Source: UBA4615 sp044342535 | GTDB taxonomy: Bacteria; Pseudomonadota; Gammaproteobacteria; Burkholderiales; Burkholderiaceae_E | Assembly: GCA_044342535.1 (NCBI GenBank) | Contig: JBIIPQ010000040.1 | Location: 1 to 19,713 of the forward strand | Direction: 5' to 3' | DNA: 19,713 bases | In this document: positions 7,244 to 14,273 of the stretch, one piece after another | How positions within the stretch are numbered: position 1 is the stretch's first letter | Layout: the number at the start of each line of letters is the position of its first letter | Translations under genes and position numbers: made by a program | Notes under the pieces: model-generated | Told to the model about the DNA's origin: nothing | Seen by the model: only the letters and a program-made list of their open reading frames with translations | Databases searched by the model: none

Positions 7244-8707
7244 TCAGCCCGCCCCGCCGAACACGTCGATGCCGCGGAACAGGCAGGGCGGCGACGCATG
7301 GCCGACCCGAACCACCTGTCCGGGCTCGCCCTTGCCGCAGAACGGTGTGCCGTGCACCTCGACGCTCGCCGCATCGCCGACCGCCGCGAGGCTGCGCCAG
7401 AAGGTCGCCGACACGCCGCGATAGCCCGGGTTGCGCACCACCGTCGTCAGCCGGCCGTCTTCGATCAGCTGGCCCCATTCGCAGCCGAACTGGAACTTGT
7501 TGCGCGCATCGTCGATCGACCAGGACACGTTGGTACGCATCAGCACCCCGCGCTCGACCGACGCGACCATCGCGGCGAACGGCGTGCCGCCCGGCTCGAC
7601 GTTGAGGTTCGCCATGCGGTCGATCGCAGGGCGGTGCCAGCCGACCGCGCGCGCATTCGCGGTGCCTTCGAGCGGCATGCCGAGCGCGGCCGCGCGGGCC
7701 CGCGACAGCGCGCCGCCCAGCGGGCGCTGCAGCACCCCGCCCCGGATCAGCCAGACCTTGCGCGCGGCCTCGCCTTCGTCGTCGCTCGCATAGCCGGCGA
7801 GCTCGCCGGGCACGCCGGGGTCGAAGCTCACGTCGAGCAGCGGGGAGCCGTAGGCATAGCGGCCGAACATGTCGAGCGACACGAAACTGCCGCCCGCAAA
7901 ATTGCGCTCGTCGCCGAGGATGCGGTCGAGCTCCAGCGGATGGCCGATCGACTCGTGGATCTGCAGCATCATCTGGTCGGGCATCAGCAGCAGGTCGCGC
8001 ACGCCGCTCGGACACTCGGGCGCATCCAGCAGCGCCAGCGCCTCGCGCGCGACACGCAGCCCGCCGCCGACCAGGCCGCTCGCGCGGATCACCTCGAAGC
8101 CGCCCTGCCGACAGAAGCCGTTGTACTGACCGCCGAGCGAGCGCGTCTGCGAGACCGCGCCCTCGGCCGCGGTGGCCTCGAGGTTGGGCTCGACGATCTG
8201 CACCGACTCGTGCGAGCGGGGGGTGGCGTCGACCCACAGCGACTGCTGCCGCCGCACGAGCCTCAGCTGCGCGGTCCAGGACACGATCCGCGGGTCGATG
8301 CGCATCGCTTCGGACTCGGCGCGCAGCAGTGCGATCAGCACGCCGCGCTCGGGCATCGGCTCGGCGCGGGCCGCCGTCGCGACCGGCAGCGGCGCGGCCT
8401 CCGGCAGCGTGCGCAGATCGAGCCCGTCGAAGACACCGTGGCGCTCGACGGTCTGCGCCCAACGGTCGGCGACCGCAGCGGCTTGCGCGAGACCGTCCGC
8501 GGACAGGTCGGCGCTCGCGCAGTAACCCATGCCACCCCTGCGCCAGACGGTCACCATCGCGCCGCGGTCGCGGGCGAGCTCGACGGGCGCGATGATGGAA
8601 CGGCGGACCGTCAGCCGTTCGGACGTCTCCTCGACGATCCGGACCGTCACCCGGGAACCGGGCGACGGCGACGCGGGCAGCACCGGCCCGGAAGACACAG
8701 GCTGCAC
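7244..8707 (-). CDS. TldD-like zinc metalloprotease
   Basis: This encodes the catalytic-type member of the TldD/PmbA family (487 residues from the first possible start). The zinc motif HExxxH is present as HESIGH (251-256) in LQIHESIGHPLELDRILGDE. C457 in GTPFCGKGEPGQ matches the C-terminal cysteine ligand region of TldD. E. coli TldD has a rather different sequence after its motif, so this belongs to another branch. The frame opens at a GTG at 8707; another GTG at 8698 is also possible, and neither has a clear ribosome-binding site, so the exact N terminus is uncertain. It lies 28 bp downstream of the ParA gene and 2 bp upstream of its TldE-like partner. Substrate unknown. Confidence 0.87.
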   Translation of the reverse strand: MQPVSSGPVLPASPSPGSRVTVRIVEETSERLTVRRSIIAPVELARDRGAMVTVWRRGGMGYCASADLSADGLAQAAAVADRWAQTVERHGVFDGLDLRTLPEAAPLPVATAARAEPMPERGVLIALLRAESEAMRIDPRIVSWTAQLRLVRRQQSLWVDATPRSHESVQIVEPNLEATAAEGAVSQTRSLGGQYNGFCRQGGFEVIRASGLVGGGLRVAREALALLDAPECPSGVRDLLLMPDQMMLQIHESIGHPLELDRILGDERNFAGGSFVSLDMFGRYAYGSPLLDVSFDPGVPGELAGYASDDEGEAARKVWLIRGGVLQRPLGGALSRARAAALGMPLEGTANARAVGWHRPAIDRMANLNVEPGGTPFAAMVASVERGVLMRTNVSWSIDDARNKFQFGCEWGQLIEDGRLTTVVRNPGYRGVSATFWRSLAAVGDAASVEVHGTPFCGKGEPGQVVRVGHASPPCLFRGIDVFGGAG

Positions 8708-8735
8708 GCGGGTCAGGGCGGGTCTCAGCGGATGC

Positions 8736-9362
8736 TCAGTGGGTGTTCAGCCAGCCGAGCAGCGACTGCCAGGTCGCACGGTCCTGCTTGACCGTGCTGG
8801 CCGGGACGTCGAAGAGCGACAGCCCGTGCGCGGCGAGGTGAACGTAGTTCTGCGTGTCGCGCAGGTAGCCGGCCACCGGCACGCCGATCTGCGTGACGAA
8901 GCGTCCGAGCTCCTCGGCCGCGCGGGTGCGGGGATCGATCCGCATCCCGACGATCGCGACCTTGTTCGCGAGCTTGCCGCCCTTTCCGTACTCGGCCTGG
9001 AGTTCCTGGAGGAAATCGCGCGTCGCGAGGATGTCGAACATCGACGGCTGCAGCGGCACCAGCACCTTGTCGGCGATGCGCACGACCTCGGCGAGCCGCT
9101 TGCGATCGATCTGCGCGGGCGTGTCGAGCACGACGTGCGTGACGCCACGCGGTGGGCGCGCGACGCTGCCGTCGATGTCCCAGTTGCGGATCCGGGCAGC
9201 GGCATCGGGCCGCAGGTCGAGCCACGCGCGCGCCGACGCCTGGCGATCGACGTCGCCGAGCATCACCGGCGTGCTGTCGGTGGCGTAGTAGCCGGCGATG
9301 TTGGTGGCGAGCGTCGTCTTGCCGACACCGCCCTTGGGATTCACGACTGCGATCACAGGCAT
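8736..9362 (-). CDS. Orphan ParA/MinD-family ATPase
   Basis: This encodes a 208-residue ATPase of the ParA/MinD class. The deviant Walker A motif is PKGGVGKTT (9-17), with K10 and K15. The A' region is GDVDRQASARAW, and a Walker B-like strand reads HVVLDTPA. It is shorter than chromosomal ParA and lacks an N-terminal DNA-binding domain, resembling small orphan ParA proteins that position cargo on the nucleoid or pole. No parB or parS-like array is visible. The upstream extension to 9398 (GTG) is not supported; the ATG at 9362 is directly followed by the family sequence MPVIAVVNPKGG. It is the first gene of an apparent operon with the TldD- and TldE-like genes. Cargo unknown. Confidence 0.85.
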   Translation of the reverse strand: MPVIAVVNPKGGVGKTTLATNIAGYYATDSTPVMLGDVDRQASARAWLDLRPDAAARIRNWDIDGSVARPPRGVTHVVLDTPAQIDRKRLAEVVRIADKVLVPLQPSMFDILATRDFLQELQAEYGKGGKLANKVAIVGMRIDPRTRAAEELGRFVTQIGVPVAGYLRDTQNYVHLAAHGLSLFDVPASTVKQDRATWQSLLGWLNTH

Positions 9363-9608
9363 CTTCGAGGAGGCTCCGTAAGCGTGCGGCGACCGCACGT
9401 AAGCACGACGTTGGAGATCAGCCCGCGATTGTAGCGATGAAGCGGTCGCGCGTCGTGACGCGTGATCGGCATCTCGTCGTCGACACGCACGTCCGGGCGG
9501 GTGCGGGAGCGCGCATCCCGTTGCCGGACCGGCGGGCCGACGCCTCCCCGACGGGGCTCCGGACTAAGTCGAGCGAGCGCGTCGCGCCGCGGCGCAGGCC
9601 GCCCAGCG
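9363..9608. other. Leader and intergenic region upstream of the ParA gene
   Basis: This 246-bp gap carries no supported gene. On the minus strand a TACAAT (9434-9429) is a possible -10 box without a clear -35. Between it and the ATG is a perfect 7-bp inverted repeat, CGTGCGG/CCGCACG (9383-9399). It is flanked by two direct copies of CGTAAGC (9377-9383 and 9398-9404), 21 bp apart. The rest is GC-rich sequence downstream of the dsbD stop with no clear terminator. Confidence 0.45.
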
Positions 9609-11924
9609 CTACCGGATCGCGTCGAGCACGACCGCCGTGGTGAGCAGCTCCGGCAGCACGCGGGGCCGGGCGTCACCGGGCCGCAGCACGAGGTACAGCG
9701 GCACGCCGTTGCGGCCGTGGCGCGCGAGCGCGGCCGTGATCGCCGGATCGCGCTGCGTCCAGTCGGCCCGCAGTGCGACGACGCGCTGCTCGCGCATCGC
9801 CGAGGTCACGGCCTCGCGCTCGAGCACGAGCTTCTTGTTCGCCTGGCAGCTCACGCACCAGGCGGCGGTGAAGTCGACGAACACGGTCCGGCCGTCGGCG
9901 AGCGCCGCCGAGACCGCCGCATCGGACCACGCGGCCCACTCGAGCGAGCCCTGCGAGCCGGCCGCCGCACGCGGCGCGGCGATCGTGGCCGCAGGCGGGA
10001 GCGCGTCGTCGAGCAGCGGTTCGGTCAGCGCGACCGTGGCGAGCGCGGCGAGCCCGACCAGCGCCCATGCGAGGGCCGGCCGGCGCGGCGTGCCGTTCAT
10101 CCAGCGGCCCCAGGCCCAGGCGCCCACCGCGACCGCGACCGACGCGAACAGCAGCCGCAGCATCGCGTCCGCCCCCGCCTGCTGGACGAGCACCCAGGCG
10201 AGCCATGCCGCGGTCGCGTACATCGGGAACGCCAGCACCTCGCGCAGCGTCTGCATCCAGCGCCCGGGGCGAGGCAGCTTGCGGACCCAGCCGGGCACGA
10301 GGCCGAGGACGACGTAGGGTGCCGCCATGCCGAGGCCGATCGCGGTGAAGACCGCCATCGTGAACGCTGCCGACTGGGCGAGCGTGAAGCCGAGTGCCGA
10401 GCCCATGAAGGGCGCGGTGCACGGGGTGGCCACCAGCACCGCCAGCACGCCCGCGCCGAACGACCCGGCGGTCGAGCTGCCGCCCATGCCGCCCAGCCGC
10501 GTGAGCGCCATGCCGAACTCGAACACGCCCGAGAAGTTCAGCCCGACCGCGACGAAGAGCAGCGCCATCGCGGCGACGAACACGGGCGACTGCAGCTGGA
10601 AGCCCCAGCCGACCGACTCGCCGGCGGCCCGTAGCCCGAGCATCAGCGCGGCGAGCAGCCAGAACGACACGAGCACGCCAGCGGCGAACGCGAACGCGCC
10701 GTGGCGCATCGCACGCCGCGCGCCGCGCGCATCGCCCGAGGCCTGGGCAAAGCCGATGACCTTGAGGCCGACCACCGGGAACACGCAGGGCATCAGGTTC
10801 AGGATGGCGCCGCCGAGCACGCCGAAGAGCAGCGCGAGCCACAGGCTGGCGTCTGCCGCGCCGGCGCCGAGCGCGTCGGTGCCATCCAACGCCGCCGGAC
10901 CGGGCGCACCCAGCGGGGCCTGCAAGCCGCCGAGCAGCGAGCCACCCGCCTTAGAGAGCCCCGCGGGCTGTGCGGCGACCGACACCGGCGTGCCCGTCGG
11001 CGTCGGCCCCGCGTCGACCGGCGCCTGCAGTTCGAGCGGACGGCCGTCGACCATCAGCAGGCCGTCGATCGATGCGGGCAGCGTGGCCCCGTCGGCGAGT
11101 TCGAGGTCGAGCCGCCAGCCGGCAGCGGTCTTCGACAAGGCCTGCGGCGCGGGTGCCGAGACGACGCCCTCGGCATAGGGGAAGAACTCGGCGCGCGCGA
11201 TCGCGGCGCCCCCGGGCGGCGACGGGAACGCGATCGCGAGCCGCGGCCCGTCGCGATGGGCGCCGCCGCCCAAGGGCAGCGCGGCATCCGGCGTGCGTGC
11301 GGCCATCGCGTCGAAGAGCGGTGCGTGGGACGACCGAGCCGGCTGCGCCGCGGCATCGGCCGCGACCGGCAGATCGATCGCCAGCCGGGCCTCGCCCGGG
11401 ATGCAGACGTCCTTGCAGACCAGCCACTGCGCCGCCGCCTCGATGCGCATGCGCGCGCCGGTCAGGCCGCGCGGCACCTCGGCCTCGAACGGCAGCACGA
11501 TCTCGTCCTCGTAGCCGTAGTTGGCGAGCGGACCGACCCACAGCCGTACCGGCGCAGGCCACCTGACCGCGCCGAAGCGGGTGCCGGAGGGACCGGAGGG
11601 CTCGATCTGAGTCGCGAGACCTGAGTCGCCGGGATTGCGCCAGTAGGTGTGCCAATGCGGCTCGTGGCGGATCCGAAGGCCCAGCAGCACGCGCTCGCCC
11701 GGGCGCACCGCGGCGCGCTCGGCGACCAGCTCGACCTCCACCGCATCGACCCGCTGAGCCCCGGTCTGCGCCTGCGGCGCGGGCGCCTGCGGCGCGGGGG
11801 CCTGCGCAGACGCGAGGCCGGCCGCCGCGAGCATCATCAGCCCGACCGCAAGCGTGGCAGCCCGACGGACCGCCCGGCCGAGCGGCCCGAGCCGTTCGTT
11901 GCGGCGCAACACGCTCGTGTCCAT
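9609..11924 (-). CDS. dsbD: DsbD/ScsB-type protein-disulfide reductase
   Basis: This encodes a 771-residue inner-membrane protein passing reducing power from cytosolic thioredoxin to periplasmic thiol proteins. A signal peptide (about 1-40) is followed by an alanine/proline/glutamine-rich linker. Next comes an N-terminal periplasmic domain with the cysteine pair CKDVC (C170, C174). The membrane core (about 360-640) has the two conserved cysteines in LMPCVFPVVGLK (C380) and ATPCTAPFMGSALG (C502). The C-terminal thioredoxin-like domain carries WCVSC (C690, C693) and a cis-Pro region NGVPLY. The N-terminal domain resembles ScsB-type rather than classical E. coli DsbD. The start at 11924 gives a normal signal peptide. 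It is divergent to the zapB-like gene; partners in the window are not evident. Confidence 0.93.
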   Translation of the reverse strand: MDTSVLRRNERLGPLGRAVRRAATLAVGLMMLAAAGLASAQAPAPQAPAPQAQTGAQRVDAVEVELVAERAAVRPGERVLLGLRIRHEPHWHTYWRNPGDSGLATQIEPSGPSGTRFGAVRWPAPVRLWVGPLANYGYEDEIVLPFEAEVPRGLTGARMRIEAAAQWLVCKDVCIPGEARLAIDLPVAADAAAQPARSSHAPLFDAMAARTPDAALPLGGGAHRDGPRLAIAFPSPPGGAAIARAEFFPYAEGVVSAPAPQALSKTAAGWRLDLELADGATLPASIDGLLMVDGRPLELQAPVDAGPTPTGTPVSVAAQPAGLSKAGGSLLGGLQAPLGAPGPAALDGTDALGAGAADASLWLALLFGVLGGAILNLMPCVFPVVGLKVIGFAQASGDARGARRAMRHGAFAFAAGVLVSFWLLAALMLGLRAAGESVGWGFQLQSPVFVAAMALLFVAVGLNFSGVFEFGMALTRLGGMGGSSTAGSFGAGVLAVLVATPCTAPFMGSALGFTLAQSAAFTMAVFTAIGLGMAAPYVVLGLVPGWVRKLPRPGRWMQTLREVLAFPMYATAAWLAWVLVQQAGADAMLRLLFASVAVAVGAWAWGRWMNGTPRRPALAWALVGLAALATVALTEPLLDDALPPAATIAAPRAAAGSQGSLEWAAWSDAAVSAALADGRTVFVDFTAAWCVSCQANKKLVLEREAVTSAMREQRVVALRADWTQRDPAITAALARHGRNGVPLYLVLRPGDARPRVLPELLTTAVVLDAIR

Positions 11925-11984
11925 GCGCCGATGCTACCCGATCCGTCCACGCCACCCGTCGCGCCCTGGAGCTCGGCCGTCGGC

Positions 11985-12013
11985 TTGACCCTGTGTGGGC
12001 GAATCCCTACCAT
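11985..12013 (+). promoter_or_regulatory. Sigma-70 promoter for the zapB-like/zapA genes
   Basis: TTGACC (11985-11990) and TACCAT (12008-12013) are separated by exactly 17 bp. The -35 matches consensus at five of six positions and the -10 at four of six. The predicted start point, about 7 nt after the -10, falls at or beside the ATG at 12021, where there is no ribosome-binding site. Confidence 0.65.
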
Positions 12014-12020
12014 CGACTGC

Positions 12021-12260
12021 ATGGAAGAAGAACTGCAGGCGCTGCAGGAGCGCATCGAGCGCCTGCTCCAGGGGTCCCGCCGCCTCGCCGACGAGAACCA
12101 CCGGCTCCAGGCCGAGCTGGTCGAATCGCGCGAGGTGCGGCTGCGCCTCGAGCGCAGGATGGGCGAGGCGCGCAGCCGCGTCGAAGCCGCCCTGTCCCGC
12201 CTGCCTGCCTTCGCGGACGACCTCCACGACGGCCACCACGTCCGTGACGCCGCCCACTGA
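12021..12260 (+). CDS. ZapB-like coiled-coil protein (TIGR02449 type)
   Basis: This encodes a 79-residue, strongly charged protein. Residues 1-60 form a nearly continuous heptad-like coiled coil, including LQALQERIERLLQGSRRLAD (5-24) and RLRLERRMGEARSRVEAALSRL. Such a small coiled-coil protein directly before zapA is typical of proteobacteria and is annotated as TIGR02449/ZapB-like. By analogy it would assist Z-ring organisation at the division site. The start is the ATG at 12021, which lacks a ribosome-binding site but coincides with the predicted transcription start. zapA begins 1 nt after its stop. Sequence conservation in this family is low, so the assignment rests on size, coiled coil and position. 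Confidence 0.8.
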   Translation: MEEELQALQERIERLLQGSRRLADENHRLQAELVESREVRLRLERRMGEARSRVEAALSRLPAFADDLHDGHHVRDAAH

Positions 12261-12261
12261 C

Positions 12262-12570
12262 ATGGAGCAGATCGACGTCCGCATCCTCGACCGCGACTAC
12301 CGGCTCGCGGTGCCCGCCGAGGAGAAGGATCGGCTGCTCGACGCGGTGCGGGTGGTCGACGAGAAGATGCGCTCGATCCGCGACGCCGGACGCGTCGCCG
12401 GGCTCGACCGCATCGCCGTCATGGCCGCGCTCCAGCTCGCCCACGACCTGCTCGGTTCGCGCGAGGCGGCCGAGACCGAAGCGGTGCCCGCCGCGGACGC
12501 CACGCGCCGCATCCGCCGGATGACCGAGGAGCTCGACGCCGAACTGCGTCGGCAGGACTCGCTGTTCTGA
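12262..12570 (+). CDS. zapA: Cell division protein ZapA
   Basis: This encodes a 102-residue ZapA, which bundles FtsZ filaments and stabilises the Z-ring. The N-terminal FtsZ-binding domain reads MEQIDVRILDRDYRLAVP and continues through the DRLLDAVRVVDEKMRSIRD helix (23-41). A helical region IAVMAALQLAHDLLG follows, then a charged C-terminal coil ending in LRRQDSLF. The ATG at 12262 lies 1 nt after the zapB-like stop; an in-frame GTG at 12244 would add six residues. Neither has a ribosome-binding site, so re-initiation after the upstream stop is likely. The 6S RNA gene follows, as in many proteobacteria. Confidence 0.93.
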   Translation: MEQIDVRILDRDYRLAVPAEEKDRLLDAVRVVDEKMRSIRDAGRVAGLDRIAVMAALQLAHDLLGSREAAETEAVPAADATRRIRRMTEELDAELRRQDSLF

Positions 12571-12645
12571 CCGACGCGCTGCGCGCCCTCGCTCCTTCGA
12601 CATAGGTCTTCGGCGCCACGTGATCGGCCGATCGTCGGCCGCGCT

Positions 12646-12673
12646 TTGAACCGCCGGCGGGGCGACGTACAAT
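12646..12673 (+). promoter_or_regulatory. 6S RNA promoter
   Basis: TTGAAC (12646-12651) and TACAAT (12668-12673) are 16 bp apart, a good sigma-70 promoter that places the start near 12680. Just upstream lies a perfect 12-bp palindrome, GATCGGCCGATC (12622-12633), which could be an operator or a hairpin ending the zapA message. Confidence 0.7.
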
Positions 12674-12679
12674 CGGCCC

Positions 12680-12859
12680 ACCCTGCGGTGTTCGCTTAGG
12701 CCATACATTCCTTGTTCAATGCGAAAGCACCCAGGCCGCGGGTCCAGTAGCGCGTCACTGTTGCGATCGTCCCTCGTCGGACGAACCTGATGTGATGCCA
12801 CTCGCGGCCGCCCTGAACTTCATTGTTCAGGATGCTGGTCGACCGGCACAGGCGGGGTC
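12680..12859 (+). ncRNA. ssrS: 6S RNA
   Basis: A non-coding segment of about 180 nt lies directly after zapA, the conserved location of ssrS, between a good promoter and a terminator. The ends pair: ACCCTGC (12680-12686) matches GCGGGGT (12852-12858) with one G-U wobble, as expected for the closing stem. The interior (for example the CTTGTTCAATGCGAAAGC area and CTGAACTTCATTGTTCAG) has the hairpin-rich look of the class. 6S RNA imitates an open promoter, binds the housekeeping RNA polymerase holoenzyme and damps transcription in stationary phase. The ends are inferred from the promoter and the stem, so they may be off by a few nucleotides. Confidence 0.85.
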
Positions 12860-12870
12860 CTCATTCACGG

Positions 12871-12900
12871 CGCGCGCTCCTCGGGGCGCGCGTTCCTTTT
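12871..12900 (+). terminator. Rho-independent terminator of 6S RNA
   Basis: A perfect 7-bp stem, CGCGCGC (12871-12877) with GCGCGCG (12886-12892), encloses an 8-nt loop. It is followed by TTCCTTTT (12893-12900). This is the clearest intrinsic terminator in the window; the EVE gene begins 34 nt after it. Confidence 0.75.
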
Positions 12901-12934
12901 GGCGGGCCCGCTCGGGCACGCCGGCGCCCACCCG

Positions 12935-13411
<477 letters not shown>

Positions 13412-13430
13412 GTCGGACGCGCCCGCCCCC

Positions 13431-14237
13431 ATGACCCTTTCGCTGATCGCCGCGCTCCTGGTGCTGGGTGCGTTCACGGGCTTTGCCGCCGGACTGCTCG
13501 GCATCGGCGGCGGCATGCTGATGGTACCGTTCATGTCGATGGTGCTGGATGCGGTCGGCGTGCCGCACGACGAGGTGGTCAAGGTCGCGATCGCCACCTC
13601 GCTCACCACCATCGTCTTCACCTCTGCCTCGAGCGTGCGGGCGCACCAGCAGCGCGGCGCGGTCCGCTGGGACATCGTGCGCGCGTTCGCGCCGGGCATC
13701 CTCGTCGGCTCGCTGCTCGCCGCCCAGCTCGCGCATGCGGTGCCGGGCAGGCTGCTCGCGGCGGGCTTCGGCCTGTTCATCGGCTGGTCGGCGCTGCGCA
13801 TGCTGTCGAGCCGACCGCCGTCGCCCGATCGCGAGCTGCCGGGCCCGGCAGGCATGCTCGGCGCGGGCGGCGTGATCGGCGCGCTGTCCGCGCTGCTCGG
13901 TGCGGGGGGCGCCTTCATGACCGTGCCCTACCTGGTGCGCCGCAACGTCCCGATGATCGGCGCGGTCGCGAGCAGCGCGGCCTGCGGGTTCCCGATCGCC
14001 TTGGCGGGCGCGGCGGGCTACGCCTGGGCCGGGCGCCACATCGCGCTGCCGGGCGGCACGCTCGGGTATGTCTACCTGCCTGCCCTCGCCTGCGTGTCGG
14101 CGGCGAGCGTCCTGACCGCACCGATGGGCGCGCGCTTCGCGCACCGCCTGCCGGTGCGCACGCTGCGGCGGATCTTCGCGGCCCTGCTGTCGGGGCTCGC
14201 GGCCTACATGCTGTGGCGGGCCGCGCGTGGCGCCTGA
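13431..14237 (+). CDS. TSUP-family (TauE/SafE) permease
   Basis: This encodes a 268-residue polytopic membrane protein of the TauE/SafE/TSUP family. The two family repeats are visible: GFAAGLLGIGGGMLMVPF (residues 18-35) and, in the second half, ALSALLGAGGAFMTVPYL. About eight hydrophobic helices can be traced. The family exports or imports organosulfur compounds, sulfite or small carboxylates; nothing here fixes the substrate. The ATG at 13431 lies 19 nt after the EVE stop, so the two are probably co-transcribed. The last ten codons, including the stop, are repeated directly downstream. Confidence 0.9.
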   Translation: MTLSLIAALLVLGAFTGFAAGLLGIGGGMLMVPFMSMVLDAVGVPHDEVVKVAIATSLTTIVFTSASSVRAHQQRGAVRWDIVRAFAPGILVGSLLAAQLAHAVPGRLLAAGFGLFIGWSALRMLSSRPPSPDRELPGPAGMLGAGGVIGALSALLGAGGAFMTVPYLVRRNVPMIGAVASSAACGFPIALAGAAGYAWAGRHIALPGGTLGYVYLPALACVSAASVLTAPMGARFAHRLPVRTLRRIFAALLSGLAAYMLWRAARGA

Positions 14238-14268
14238 GTGCTGTGACGGGCCACGCGTGGCGCCCGAG
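14209..14268. repeat. 30-bp tandem duplication over the TSUP stop codon
   Basis: The 30-bp unit 14209-14238, which includes the last nine sense codons and the TGA of the permease gene, is repeated immediately at 14239-14268. There are only three differences, all transitions (14216/14246, 14223/14253 and 14235/14265). The second copy contains the perfect 12-bp palindrome GCCACGCGTGGC (14250-14261). It fills most of the gap between the convergent permease and matB genes and may form a hairpin, though no T tract follows. Confidence 0.9.
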
Positions 14269-14273
14269 ACCGA

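Noticed and set aside
7298..8791. A 497-codon open frame antisense to the TldD-like gene
   Set aside because: The opposite strand carries clear TldD motifs including HExxxH. The antisense product shows only compositionally biased sequence.
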